DNA of 64,000 nt, taken from Halichondria panicea (Eukaryota > Porifera > Demospongiae > Suberitida > Halichondriidae). The notes beneath the pieces are model-generated. The model saw only the letters and a list, made by a program, of their open reading frames with translations. It was not told the DNA's origin and did not search any database. Both the position numbers and the translations under genes were made by a program. How positions within the stretch are numbered: position 1 is the first letter of the stretch; each line of letters opens with the position of its first letter. Shown here piece by piece: positions 1 to 10,434 of the stretch. Where the stretch lies: the NCBI RefSeq assembly GCF_963675165.1, contig NC_087385.1, positions 904,001-968,000 of the forward strand. The letters are read 5' to 3'.

Positions 1-3000
1 GCGTGTTGTACCTCCTCTGATTGGTTACTATACCTGAGGTGCCTGTACAGGAAGTGGGAGGGGCAGTAGCTCTGACAGGATAATCAGGCCACTCAGAAAA
101 CACTATAATTATAATGATTAACAGTTAAGTCATGTGACAGTCATGTGATATGAACACGTACGTGTGGTGAGGTGAGTGTGTGCTTGAACACCTCCTCCAA
201 CATCAGACACCAACAACTCTGTCTCACATCTGTGAGGACACCAATTACACAGCCATTCTAAAACACATGTACACAATCAAACCTGCAAGTACTACAGTGC
301 ACCTATACATGTACGTGCAGCCAGGTCCCTATAGAGTGGATAATATTGGCTACAATTTAGTACTGAATGTCACATGTAACTCAGTGTATGTGTGCATGGG
401 ATGAATTCTCTATCACCACAGCTAGGTTGCCTTGCCTACCAGGAGGGGTGGAGGGATCTCTGGAGAGCAGCTCTGGTTTAGTGCACAGAGTCAGAATGTC
501 CACCATCAGAGACTGGATCTGTGAGTATGTAGGGTGTAGAGATAAGGCAAATAAAAGGGGGTGGATGTTGCTACTACAGCCGAGGTTCACCTAAATAGCG
601 AGGCCACCTAAAACTATCATTTTTTGCTACTACAGCCGAGGTTCACTTAAATGGCGAGGCCACGTAAGACTATAATTTTTTTGCTACTACAGCCGAGGTT
701 CACCTAAATGGCAAGACCACGTAAGACTATCAATTTTTGTTACTACAGCCGAGGTTCACCTAAATGGCGAGGCCACGTAAGACTATCAATTTTTTCCTAC
801 AGCCGAGGTTCACCTAAATAGCGAGGCCACCTAAAACTATCATTTTTTGCTACTACAGCCGAGGTTCACTTAAATGGCGAGGCCACGTAAGACTATCATT
901 TTTTGCTACTACAGCCGAGGTTCACCTAAATGGCGAGGCCACGTAAGACTATCATTTTTTGCTACTACAGCCGAGGTTCACCTAAATGGCGAGGCCACGT
1001 AAGACTATCATTTTTTGCTACTACAGCCGAGGTTCACCTAAATGGCGAGGCCACGTAAGACTATCATTTTTTGCTACTACAGCCGAGGTTCACCTAAATG
1101 GCGAGGCCACGCAAGACTATCATTTTTTGCTACTACAGCCGAGGTTCACCTAAATGGCGAGGCCACGTAAGACTATCATTTTTTGCTACTACAGCCGAGG
1201 TTTACCTAAATAGTGAGGCCACGTAAAATCATCAATTTGCTACTACAGGTGGTGCAGGAATGTTATGTTTCAGTACATGTACGTCACAACAGATAGGCCC
1301 CCTCCCGCCCCCTCACCTCTGGTGTGGCGTGTGATACGACTGAGGACTGTGGGGCAGAGCAGAGGACCATGTGTACACGTAGGAGTGCTGTCACCACCCT
1401 CATGTCCTGGTACTGGTAGTCACCATCTGATAACAGCTGCACCAGCACAACCTTCACCACCTGAATGAGGGGGGGGGGTGGATTGAGGCTCTCACCTTTC
1501 TCATTATCAACAATAATTATTTGGCAGACACTGCACGACAGACATCTATTGTAATAAAATTTTGGATCTATTTATTATTAATATTTTTACGCAAGCTCCG
1601 TGCACAATATGCGCCTTTATATTGCAACTGCATAATTATATAGTTACCTAGGTTACATGTACTATTTCAAAAGAGCCGTGTCACCCATGTCGCTGAACAC
1701 ATTCCTGGGTAAGTGCTTTAGTCACACATACTAATTAAATTAGTATAGTTAGTGGTTAAAAATCTCGAGTGGTGAGTGTCTACCTTGAGAGTGAGACTGA
1801 CGAGGGTGCAGAGGATGCCAGCGTTGGTCACAGAGAGGGAGACCTGTTGACCCCACAAGGGGAGGAACGTCTCAGAGAACTTGTCCAACAGAGTCACGAG
1901 TGTGTCCAGCACTCCAGAGGAGAACAGGACAATCACAGCCTCCACCCACTTCAGGTCTCGTTGATCCTCTCCTATGAGGGGGGGGTATTAATGGAGTCAA
2001 GACAATGAAATGAACCAACATCATCATCATAATGCTAACAGCAGGAAGTAGATAATTGTTACATGGGTAATCATGTGTATTTTGAACAGACTATACAACA
2101 ACGGTTGATACGGACTTTTTGTAGGGACTATCGTACTTTACTACGTGCAAGTCAGTTTGATGTATCACCTTTCTCTTGCGGTGGTGGTGTTATGTAACAC
2201 AGCATCAGCCTGAGGCAGGTTATGATAGGGGAATTCCCCTTCCCCGGCTTGGTGGAGCTAATGAAAGGGGTCGATTCTTTAATAAGATTGACGAGGGAGG
2301 GCAGGGACTTCTTGTAGTCGTGGGCTGAGAGATCCTTGAGAGGGTGGAGCCAGTTGTAGAGATCAGACATTGTCGGACTAGAGTTGTCTGGAGGGGAGGG
2401 GGTCATTACAAAGTACACCAGCATCTACACATGCCACATCAAAAATAGAATCACAGTAACTGTAACTGTTTACACAAGAATCACAGTAGAAGCCAATCAC
2501 AATACTGTTAATGTGATATTCTATTGTGATTTGGCATGTTATAATTACACACCTTTAAAAAAGTCAGCCACCGTTAACAGTCTACTACCATAGCTGATCA
2601 AGAAATCACCTCTCACTTGACCTGCATGGGCAACAAACTAACATGATAAACATGGAACATTCAATTTAATATGCTCAATGTAGCTGAAAAATATAAACTA
2701 AGTCCTACTGGGGAAAGCAGCACTAGATAGCGCAGTCCACTTACTCTGTAACAGCTGCAGGATGAGCACTGCTGCATAGCGACTGGACACACTCGACCTC
2801 TTGAGCTTGTGATCGTGTTCCCGCTGAGACCATGGCTCCACGAAAGGGAGGAGGGCCGTCACACTGTCCCCCAGGGCAAGCACACCAGCAACAGCATGTT
2901 TACCTGTAGAGACAATAATACAGATGATAAATTTAAGGCATAGCAGTTAGTTTGCCTAAGCTAGTTGTCCAGAGCAAGGATTAATAATATAGTGAAACTA

Positions 3001-5683
3001 GGAATGGGGCTCATTGCAGTCTTGGATGCAGAGTTTTGACAATAATTATGTAGCCAGTAAAGCAAAATGACTGAATAATGATATTCATGGCCTCTATAGA
3101 ACACACGATACTAATTACACGAGTATTCTCCTGATACTAACTACAGTAGAACTTCGCTAATCCGAATAGAGCCGGACCAGACCCCATCCGAATACATAAC
3201 ATTTCCCGATTAACAGATGTCATTAATTATTGATTATGAATATCATTAACGAACACACTTTTGTACATGTATTATGATAATTATCTGTGGCCAGAAGGGA
3301 AGCTGCTAGCTTTTATCTCAACTTTCTCTCCAATACAGTGAGTCTTGTGAGCTCTCTCTTTGTTTACTTTGCAGTGGCCATTGTCTTATTAATAAAATTA
3401 TTGCTGATTTAGCAAGGCAAGTTAAATTGCGCATGCGCAGTACTCTATTCTACTGACAGCCCCTCCTCTTTTTCAGTTTGCCATTTGTCCGGATTTGCGA
3501 GGTTTCAGACTAAAGAGGTTCGGATTAGTGAGGTTCTACTGTACTAATAAAAAAAATTTGCACATGCGCAAGCAGTCAGTCCTCCTTGTTGAGGCCTAGC
3601 GATATTCTACATGTACAATGTAACTGCATACTATATAGCGTTTAATTTTCGGGGGGGGGGGGGCAACACATTCGTGGTTGAGCAATATTTAGTCACTTCA
3701 TGGATAATATTTTCGTGGTTGCTGCTTGCACTGCAGGTAAGGGTAGTCAAGGTCGCTTCATTCGTGGGTAAAATATTCGTGGTCTGAGCTTCTACATGTA
3801 TATCATCATACCGGTATCCTAGTAACTACACAGCCACTTCATTGGTCAGTTCACTAGTAGGTTAATGAATATCATTATAACCAATTACTACTCCTGACAA
3901 AGGTTATACTAAATTATATCAATTGCTAACTTCAAGAATGAGCAAAGATTTTCTAACACACTTCATGATGAGCATTGCAACTCAAGAGACAGCTGCTGGT
4001 CATCAGTCACAAGCTCTCCTAGTGTCTGGGACTACTTGTATAGCAACAATCACTGGACCAGCTGAGAAAGAGAGTGATGAAGGAAGACACTCTCCATCAC
4101 AGCTGGTAACCGGAGTTACGAAAAAACAGACAGCATAAAATTCGAGCACCTGAAAAGACTCAGTCGAATGTAACTCATTGCAAAAATAGTATGTACGTAT
4201 GTGTGTGTACATGCTGGTGTTTTGTTGCTGCAAAATCATTGTGTAAAGATGCTACATGTACTACATTTTGTTGCATGTAACTGACCAATGGGAGTGAGTG
4301 TCATAGAGTAGAGAGTGTGGAGAGCTCCGATGGTGTCAGGTGACTCGAGGTCCGCCATGTTGAGTTTAGGAGACTTCTTGAGCACATCCATACTCTGCAG
4401 AATCTGCAGTGCATGCAAAATAGAGCCTACAGTAAGCAATCGATATATTTACTGTGTATACAGTACTGTAAGTCTACTCGCGAGAATAGACCCGTCGAGT
4501 AGATTGTTTGTATTTGTAAGCAAACATAATGAAAGCACCCGTGGTGCTGATGCCTCGGTGGAGGTGCCAAAGCTACATAACATAAAGCTACTAATAGCTA
4601 GCTTTTATACACACATTGATTATAATTATCATGATGAACATCTTTAATTTTGCTGCATGCAGAACACAGAAACTCAAATAGTGGGTAATGATCGACCATA
4701 ATTGTTATCGATGCCAAAAGTTTAAGTCTAAAATTAATGGCTGCCATCAGTAGAGCCTTGCAGTTCTCTTCTCACTCATTCCAAGTAAGCAAAACTAGGC
4801 ATAACTCGAGATAATAATGATGTACATGCTAAAACAAACACTGCACTTCTTTTAAACTGCTCAACAATGCCCTACATGTACATGTATAATTATGTACAGC
4901 ATGGCTCTTCGTCAGTCTCATACAGGGCCATGTAATCTACTGTAACATTGGGGACATATACCCAATGCCTACCTGTATATGGAAGGTGAGCAGCAGACCC
5001 AGGTTCTGGGCAGTACAGGAGTCAGAGCCATCAGCTGTGAGATACTCCTGTATGACAGGGAAGAGTATCATATTCGTGAGCCTGTTGTGGTTATCACTGA
5101 CTGTGCAGTTGTTGTGTATTAGAAACCCCTGAAACATTGGTTACATGCTGAAGCCCTGGGTAAATTAACCTTTCTACCACCCCTCCACCATGCATTCACA
5201 AGGCATGGTTGAAGCCCTGGGTAAATGAAAGCCTCGGTGGAGATGCCAAAGCTAAATAACATAAAGCTACTAATATAGCTTGTTTGCACACAGTCATGAT
5301 TAAATCAAAACTCAAAGAGTGGGTAATGATCGACCATGATTGTTGTTAAAAACGATTGATGCCAAAAGTTCAAGTCTAAAATTAATGGCTGCCATCAGCA
5401 GAGCCTTGCAGCTCTATTCTCACTCTTACAGCTACCTAGCTAGCGTTCTAGTGCAGAGCTAACTACTAAGTAGAGTAGCAACACTCGGTAAACAAATTTG
5501 GCATTCCAAGTAAGCAAAACTAGGCATAACACGAGAACGAAGCATCATTTTGCAAATCCACGAATCAAATCCAAAAAAAACATGACTAGAAGCCTATAGA
5601 AACTCTTACTTGCACTTCATTGATCCTTGAGCAGGTGTAGCAGTCTACACACACACAGACACACACACACACACACACACACA

Positions 5684-5720
<37 letters not shown>

Positions 5721-8700
5721 CCGTATACCTTGCTTGCGCATGCGCACCGAGGCATAATTAGCCTCTCTACCACCCCTCCACCATGCAATCACAAGCACAC
5801 TCACTGGGAGAGGTTGCATGGCTGATAACGGCATCTCCGTATCCACAGTTTGTATGAGAGCTCGTGTGAGAATATTCATCACCCCCGGAGACCCAGACAG
5901 GAACAAGAGACCATTCAAACTGCTCATGAAGTAAAGAAGCAGCTCTCTAACGGCTGAGAAGACTCTTAGCTCTACAGCTGCAGAGGGAGCAGTCAGTAGG
6001 ATGAGTAGACACTCGAGGAGACGACGTGCTTGGAACATGCGGACCAGAGAGGAGTAATACTCAGAGTCTGACTCAGGGAAGCAGCGGGTTTGTGTGGGGA
6101 AGGATTTGGTGGAGGGCTGCACCTGGGAGAGGGTTATTACCACATAATTGGGAGAGGGAGTGTGAAATAACATAGTAAAGTCTACTGCTGCAGCATTGTA
6201 AGCAAACATTGTTTACACATAAACAAACGTACGTCCATTGCATGGGGGTATGTTCACATTTTACAGCCAGAAATTCATTTGACACAGACTGTCCTTGTTT
6301 AAGAATGAATAGAGTACCTTTCCCCTTCCTCGTCCTTGTTGTCTGTTACAGCACAGACGACATGTACCACCCTCCCACTCACTATAGTGTGTTGTGAAGT
6401 TTCAATGCATTTTCTGAGCTCCTCCAAACACTGGACAATCTTCAGCACAGTGTCCTCCTCCAGCTGACCACCACCCTCCTCCATATTCACATCCGATTGG
6501 CCGGTTACAATGTCACATGACTCCTCCGCATCCATCTGTTCTACCTCTGCTGACTCGACAGTTTTATCAACCTCCATTGACCCGACACCATTATCCGCCT
6601 CTTCTTTGATCACACTCAATGCCACGCCCTCTTCATCTCTAACATTCCAGAAATCATCATCAGGGTTAGAGGGAGCAGTCTTCACAGGAGTCACTGACAC
6701 TACACTGCACAGAGAGAATAATAGTGACAGAGCTACAAATGTACATGTATGGGAAAAGGTCTTCACTGTAGAATAGTGTAATGTCAGGTAATTAAGATAG
6801 AGAAAATCTTGGAACATACCCTGCCGTCAGTTGTTGTAGGTTGCCTAGTAACTCGTAGATGTGAGCCTTTGAGAGGAGAGCACCCAGAGCCTTCATCACA
6901 CGCACACTCTAGCAGAGAGGAAATTGATATGCAATACTTGCAGGTAAAACTGTTCGTACATCATACATGACTAGCTACAACTGCAGTGGTTGTACTTGAA
7001 AGGCAGAGTATGTAGAGCTAAGGAAGCGGAATCTTGTAGGCAGGAACTCGTACTGTCTGCTTAGAACAGAGGGTGCATACAGCTACACATAAACAACCTT
7101 TTGTTCCCGTAGCTTGGGTAAGATACATGAACTCACTGGTTTAGTGAGGGCTAATTGGAGTAGTAACTGATAAGTGGTGTCCCCTTCAAACTCTGAGCTG
7201 CTCCACCCTAGTAGCTGCTCCATGCCCTGGGGGTAGTCAATCAGATTGTCCAGTGCCCTCAGGGCCATTAGCTTGAGGGACGAGGCCATACTGTCAGCTA
7301 GTAGTAGGTAGGAGAGTCTGTCTATCACACCGTGTTTGATGAAGGCGTGGGCACACTTGCGACCGAGGGACGCCACGCTAGTCACCATTCGTAGTCCAGC
7401 CTTCAGGGAGCGGATATTCAACTGTGTATGTGGGAGGGGAGGGTCTGTTAGAGTGAAACTGTGGGTTGATGGTATATATATGGTTGTAGTACTTTGATCC
7501 AGCGTTAAATATGTATCTTTGAAGGCCAGAACTTTAGTTCCGTTGATCCAATCCCATAAATTTTATGATTTTCTGAAAGCTTAGCGATAGGCCTTTCAGA
7601 GTATGTATTAAAATCAAAGGTCTGTTTTAGGCATAAAATACATGGATTTGCCATGGTATTTTTGTAACTTCACCTCTATATATCGCTACATGTATGTGTA
7701 GAACAAAATTCTGCTACATGTACATGTACCACAACTGTGTTGGAGAGCAAAGGCTACAGGTCTTATATGTACTGAACTGCCAACCAATAACTAACTCTAT
7801 AATACACAGCACAGCATTACAGAGTGTGTTGCCTACCATAATAGGGAGTTCTCCAATGTGGTCCATTGACAGGCACTGCAGTGTCCACGTGACCAGCTTC
7901 TGCATCACCTCCTTACCATCAGAGGTGGACTTCTTCTGCAGCTGAGCCTAAGAGAAGTAAGAGTACTAGAGCACAGTACAACACACTGACTGACAGACTC
8001 ACCAGTCCAGGGTAGAGGTGGGTCGGTATCTCTTCAAGCATCTCAACCCACCTACATGTACAGTACACTATTTATAAGGTAGGAGTCGAGACATCAATAA
8101 ACTGTTTATAAGCCTCTATGGAATTATGCTCAATCTACCTACGATATTTTGCTGGTGAAAAATCTTTGCGATTGAACCAAAACAGCAGAAAAGTCGACCC
8201 TTTGCGATTAGCTATTGTGTCGTTACTAGTACTACGTTTATTAATGCTGTATACGGAGTTGGAAATTCAAGAGGTCACTTGGGGTGCTCCCACTAACTAA
8301 TGATAACCTTTGACGTGCTACCGGGCCTAATTCATGTGAGGTGTAGCCAATGTACTGTACAACTCCCCCCCCCCCCCACTGTACTGCATGGCTACACTTA
8401 CTTCTGTGGTTGAGTGACGTCCTTGGTCTTAGCGATGATGTCCCTGAGTCGTGATGCCTCGTCTACTGTCCCCCTCTTACCCACCGCCCCCTCGTTCCTC
8501 TGTAGCTTGAGCAGGAGACTCTCGTGGGGGGTCTCACTCATCACAGGGTACGACTGTGGGGGGTAGGAACACCACGACAAATTATATCACAACGGCTAGG
8601 AGATTATGGAAGCCTAGTCTTGTTCACAGGCCAATTTTTCTTAAATAACGAAAGTATAAAAGTGCGAAAAAAACAACAACTTCTTTTCGACTTAGAAAAG

Positions 8701-10139
8701 TCAGGTGGGGAACAAGGCTAATGGAGGCCACAATAATTATGACTAGGAGGTTATGGAGGCTAAGATATGGTGATATCTCACCTCCAGTTTAGTGAAGTTA
8801 CACTGGTAGGGGTTGAACCCTGAACCACTGGTCAGCCAAGCAGCCTCACTGTACAGGAACGATGGTTCAGCACCCTACACACACAAGGGGGTGTGGCAGG
8901 AAGGGGGCGGGGCAGGAAGTAGGAGGTGAATACAGTATAGCTGTAGCTAGTACACAAACCTCTTGATTGTCAAACTCGTGATCATCGAACGTTATCTCAT
9001 CATCGGAAAATTCCTCATAACCAGTAGCTGACTTCAGTAAACAAGCAAATAATTTATATATAAAATGAATGTGCTTACTCTTTTCTCTCCGCCCATATCA
9101 TCGTCTGAAAGATCAAACAGGTGGTCCGGAGAATTGACGGGAGAGAACGGTTCAAAAAGGTCAAACCCACCCTCCTTGACCTCTCCCCTGCCAGGCGAGG
9201 CTGAGCGACTGCGATCATCACTGTAACTGTCTGAGTAGGGACTTCCCCTACGACTGAGGAAAGGAAATACTTATAATTGGAATCGAAAAGTTCAAAACTA
9301 GAGGAATTCTTATTTCTTACTTTCTGGAGGGAGAGGAGGGGCCAAATGGGGAAGTAGTCGAAGGGGGTGGGGCCACGTTACCATAGATACATATGGTCAG
9401 CGTATTGTAGAGCCCGCTGACAACCAGCATATCAGAGGAGGTCTAAAAGGAAACAGAAACAGAGATGACAGAATAGGAAGTGATTGGCTACCTTGGGCTT
9501 GATGGAGAGGGCCACAGCATCAGACTGGTAGTCAACACTGTAGGGAGACAATATTAAAATTAATGTACTTTTAAGTTGTCTCTTGCCTTCCAACAGGGTC
9601 AAAGGTCGGTGCAAGTGGGTTAGTGCTGTCGTTCACGTAGACACTGAGTGTGAACGTGGATGGAGTGGTCTCCCTGTGTGAGTGTGTGTGGAGGGGGTGG
9701 AGGGGGGTGGGTGGGTGAGTGTGGGTGTGTGTGTGTGTGTGGGGGGGGTGGGTGAGTGTGGGTGTGTGTGTGTGTGGGGGGGTGGGTGTGTGTGTGTGTG
9801 TGTGTGTGTGGGGGGGGTGGGTGAGTGTGGGTGTGTGTGTACAATATAAATGATGTGCATGTATACGGCCCGATGGACTCACCCGATCTTGTTGATCTCT
9901 TCGGCGGAGTGTACCCTCTGGCCCGGGGGAACCACCCTCACTTCTCGTACCATTGCTGGGGTAGAGAACCGCACCAGGTCCACATGCAGCTCACCCTGTG
10001 TGTGTAAGGGTGGAGTGTACAGCCAGTGTGTTAAGGTAGTGATAGTGAAATGGGTATCAAACTATAGCTAACAACTTGCCTCTGAAGCACTGTGATCAAA
10101 CGTCTCATAGAACAGCAGCTCCTTCTCTGAACTGCCCAT
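1..10139 (-). CDS. VIRMA: Virilizer / VIRMA, m6A writer scaffold (3' part off the left edge)
   Basis: VIRMA is the large scaffold of the nuclear METTL3-METTL14-WTAP m6A writer complex. The start ATG is at 10139. The N-terminus reads MGSSEKELLFYETFDHSAS, followed by a segment with DLVRF and EVRVVPPGQRVHS, which matches the conserved start of animal VIRMA (VVRF...NEVRVIPPG). Later come FTLSVYVND, FDPVGS and LYNTLTICIYGNV. First exons by frame: 10139-10080, 9995-9893, 9673-9587, 9537-9492, 9442-9321, 9253-9079, 9033-8961, 8876-8782, 8551-8402, 8051-8004, 7947-7838, 7421-7133. Further exons lie near 6705-6320 (acidic), 6119-5806, 5129-4973, 4407-4293, 2855-2742, 2390-2162, 1970-1783, 1461-1315, 521-440 and 75-15. 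The last one encodes SELLPLPLPVQ, as in the C-terminal third of VIRMA, so roughly the last 500 residues lie outside. Identity is firm; the middle exon bounds are approximate. Confidence 0.92.
569..1246. repeat. 56-bp minisatellite, about 12 copies
   Basis: Tandem copies of a unit beginning CTACTACAGCCGAGGTTCAC and containing GGCGAGGCCACGTAAGACTA. Unit starts fall near 571, 627, 684, 740, 850, 906, 962, 1018, 1074, 1130, 1186 and a partial at 1241; one unit near 797 is shortened. The copies are nearly identical, so the array is young. It lies in a VIRMA intron and has no unique spacers, so it is not CRISPR-like. Confidence 0.95.
3144..3541. mobile_element. TA-flanked MITE (pogo/Tc1-like ends) in a VIRMA intron
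   Basis: Terminal inverted repeats of about 25 bp: the left end begins CAGTAGAACTTCGCTAATCC and the right end is its near complement, ending GAGGTTCTACTG. TA dinucleotides flank both ends (3142-3143 and 3542-3543). At about 400 bp with no open frame, it is non-autonomous. The CAGT...AACCTCG-type end and TA target duplication resemble pogo/Tigger-type elements; that family assignment is inferred. Confidence 0.8.
3631..3792. mobile_element. Palindromic MITE copy, truncated (subfamily with central GCTTGCACTGCAG)
   Basis: Shares the core with the copies at 42155 and 62965: AATTTTCGGGG, TCGTGGTTGAGCA, TTTAGTCAC, GGTTGCTGCTTGCACTGCAG and a second ATTCGTGG block. The right terminal inverted repeat is missing, and a poly-G run of about 12 bases replaces part of the left arm. 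It lies in a VIRMA intron. Confidence 0.75.
4552..4810. repeat. Dispersed repeat, copy 1 of a direct pair
   Basis: Shares GCCTCGGTGGAGGTGCCAAA, ACATAAAGCTACTAATA, GTGGGTAATGATCGACCAT, GTCTAAAATTAATGGCTGCC and CCAAGTAAGCAAAACTAGGC with the second copy at 5231-5537, in the same order and orientation. No coding frame was seen. Both copies lie in neighbouring VIRMA introns. Confidence 0.85.
5231..5537. repeat. Dispersed repeat, copy 2 of a direct pair
   Basis: Second copy of the 4552-4810 repeat. It carries about 40 extra bases before the terminal CCAAGTAAGCAAAACTAGGC block. The family is not recognised; it could be a decayed SINE or MITE. Confidence 0.85.
5642..5718. repeat. (CA)n microsatellite
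   Basis: Nearly pure CA run with a few GA interruptions, in a VIRMA intron. Confidence 0.95.
9676..9842. repeat. (TG)n/G-run complex microsatellite at a VIRMA 3' splice site
   Basis: Alternating TG tracts and G runs with GGGTGAGTGTGGGTGTGTGT units. On the VIRMA (minus) strand this is a CA/C-rich tract that ends in the CACACAG acceptor of the exon starting at 9673. Confidence 0.9.
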
Positions 10140-10434
10140 TCTCCTTCAAAGTGGCTAAATACTATCCAGAATGTGCAAAGAGAGAGAGAGGCCGGCTAGG
10201 TGTAGAACATGTGTTTGTTTGCGTTACTTCAGAGCAAATCCGGAAAAGGGGCGTACCTGGCTATCCATGTAGCATACTCTCTTAGTGACTGGCCAGCGAG
10301 TCTAGAGCTGCAGTCAACCATACAAAAGCAGGTGGTAGTCTCGAATACCCGCCTCAACCTAAAAGCTTGTCAAGCTTTTAGGTTGAGGCGGGTATTCGAG
10401 ACTAAGCAGGTGGACGGCTTTATACTGAGTGAAG
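10140..10434. promoter_or_regulatory. Head-to-head gap between VIRMA and HSF2BP (putative bidirectional promoter)
   Basis: Only 295 bp separate the two start codons, which point away from each other, so both promoters and both 5' UTRs must lie here. The gap also holds a 69-bp perfect fold-back element. No TATA box is evident. The promoter role is inferred from position. Confidence 0.6.
10336..10404. mobile_element. Perfect 34-bp-arm fold-back element with 9-bp target duplication
   Basis: The arms at 10336-10369 and 10371-10404 are exact reverse complements with a single T between them. The left arm begins TAGTCTCGAATACCCGCCTC. AGCAGGTGG occurs directly on both sides (10327-10335 and 10405-10413), as expected of a target-site duplication. 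It is intact, so the insertion is recent, and it sits about 30 bp upstream of the HSF2BP ATG. Confidence 0.85.

Noticed and set aside
569-1246. Regular repeats resembling a CRISPR array
   Set aside because: The whole 56-bp unit is repeated with no unique spacers, in a eukaryotic intron; it is a minisatellite.
3425-3436. NRF1-like GCGCATGCGCAG (also at about 5736) as promoter elements
   Set aside because: Both lie deep in VIRMA introns, one inside a MITE; no start site is nearby.
9571-9882. Open frames rich in His/Thr/Pro on the minus strand
   Set aside because: Products of the TG/CA microsatellite; only the 9673-9587 part is a real VIRMA exon.
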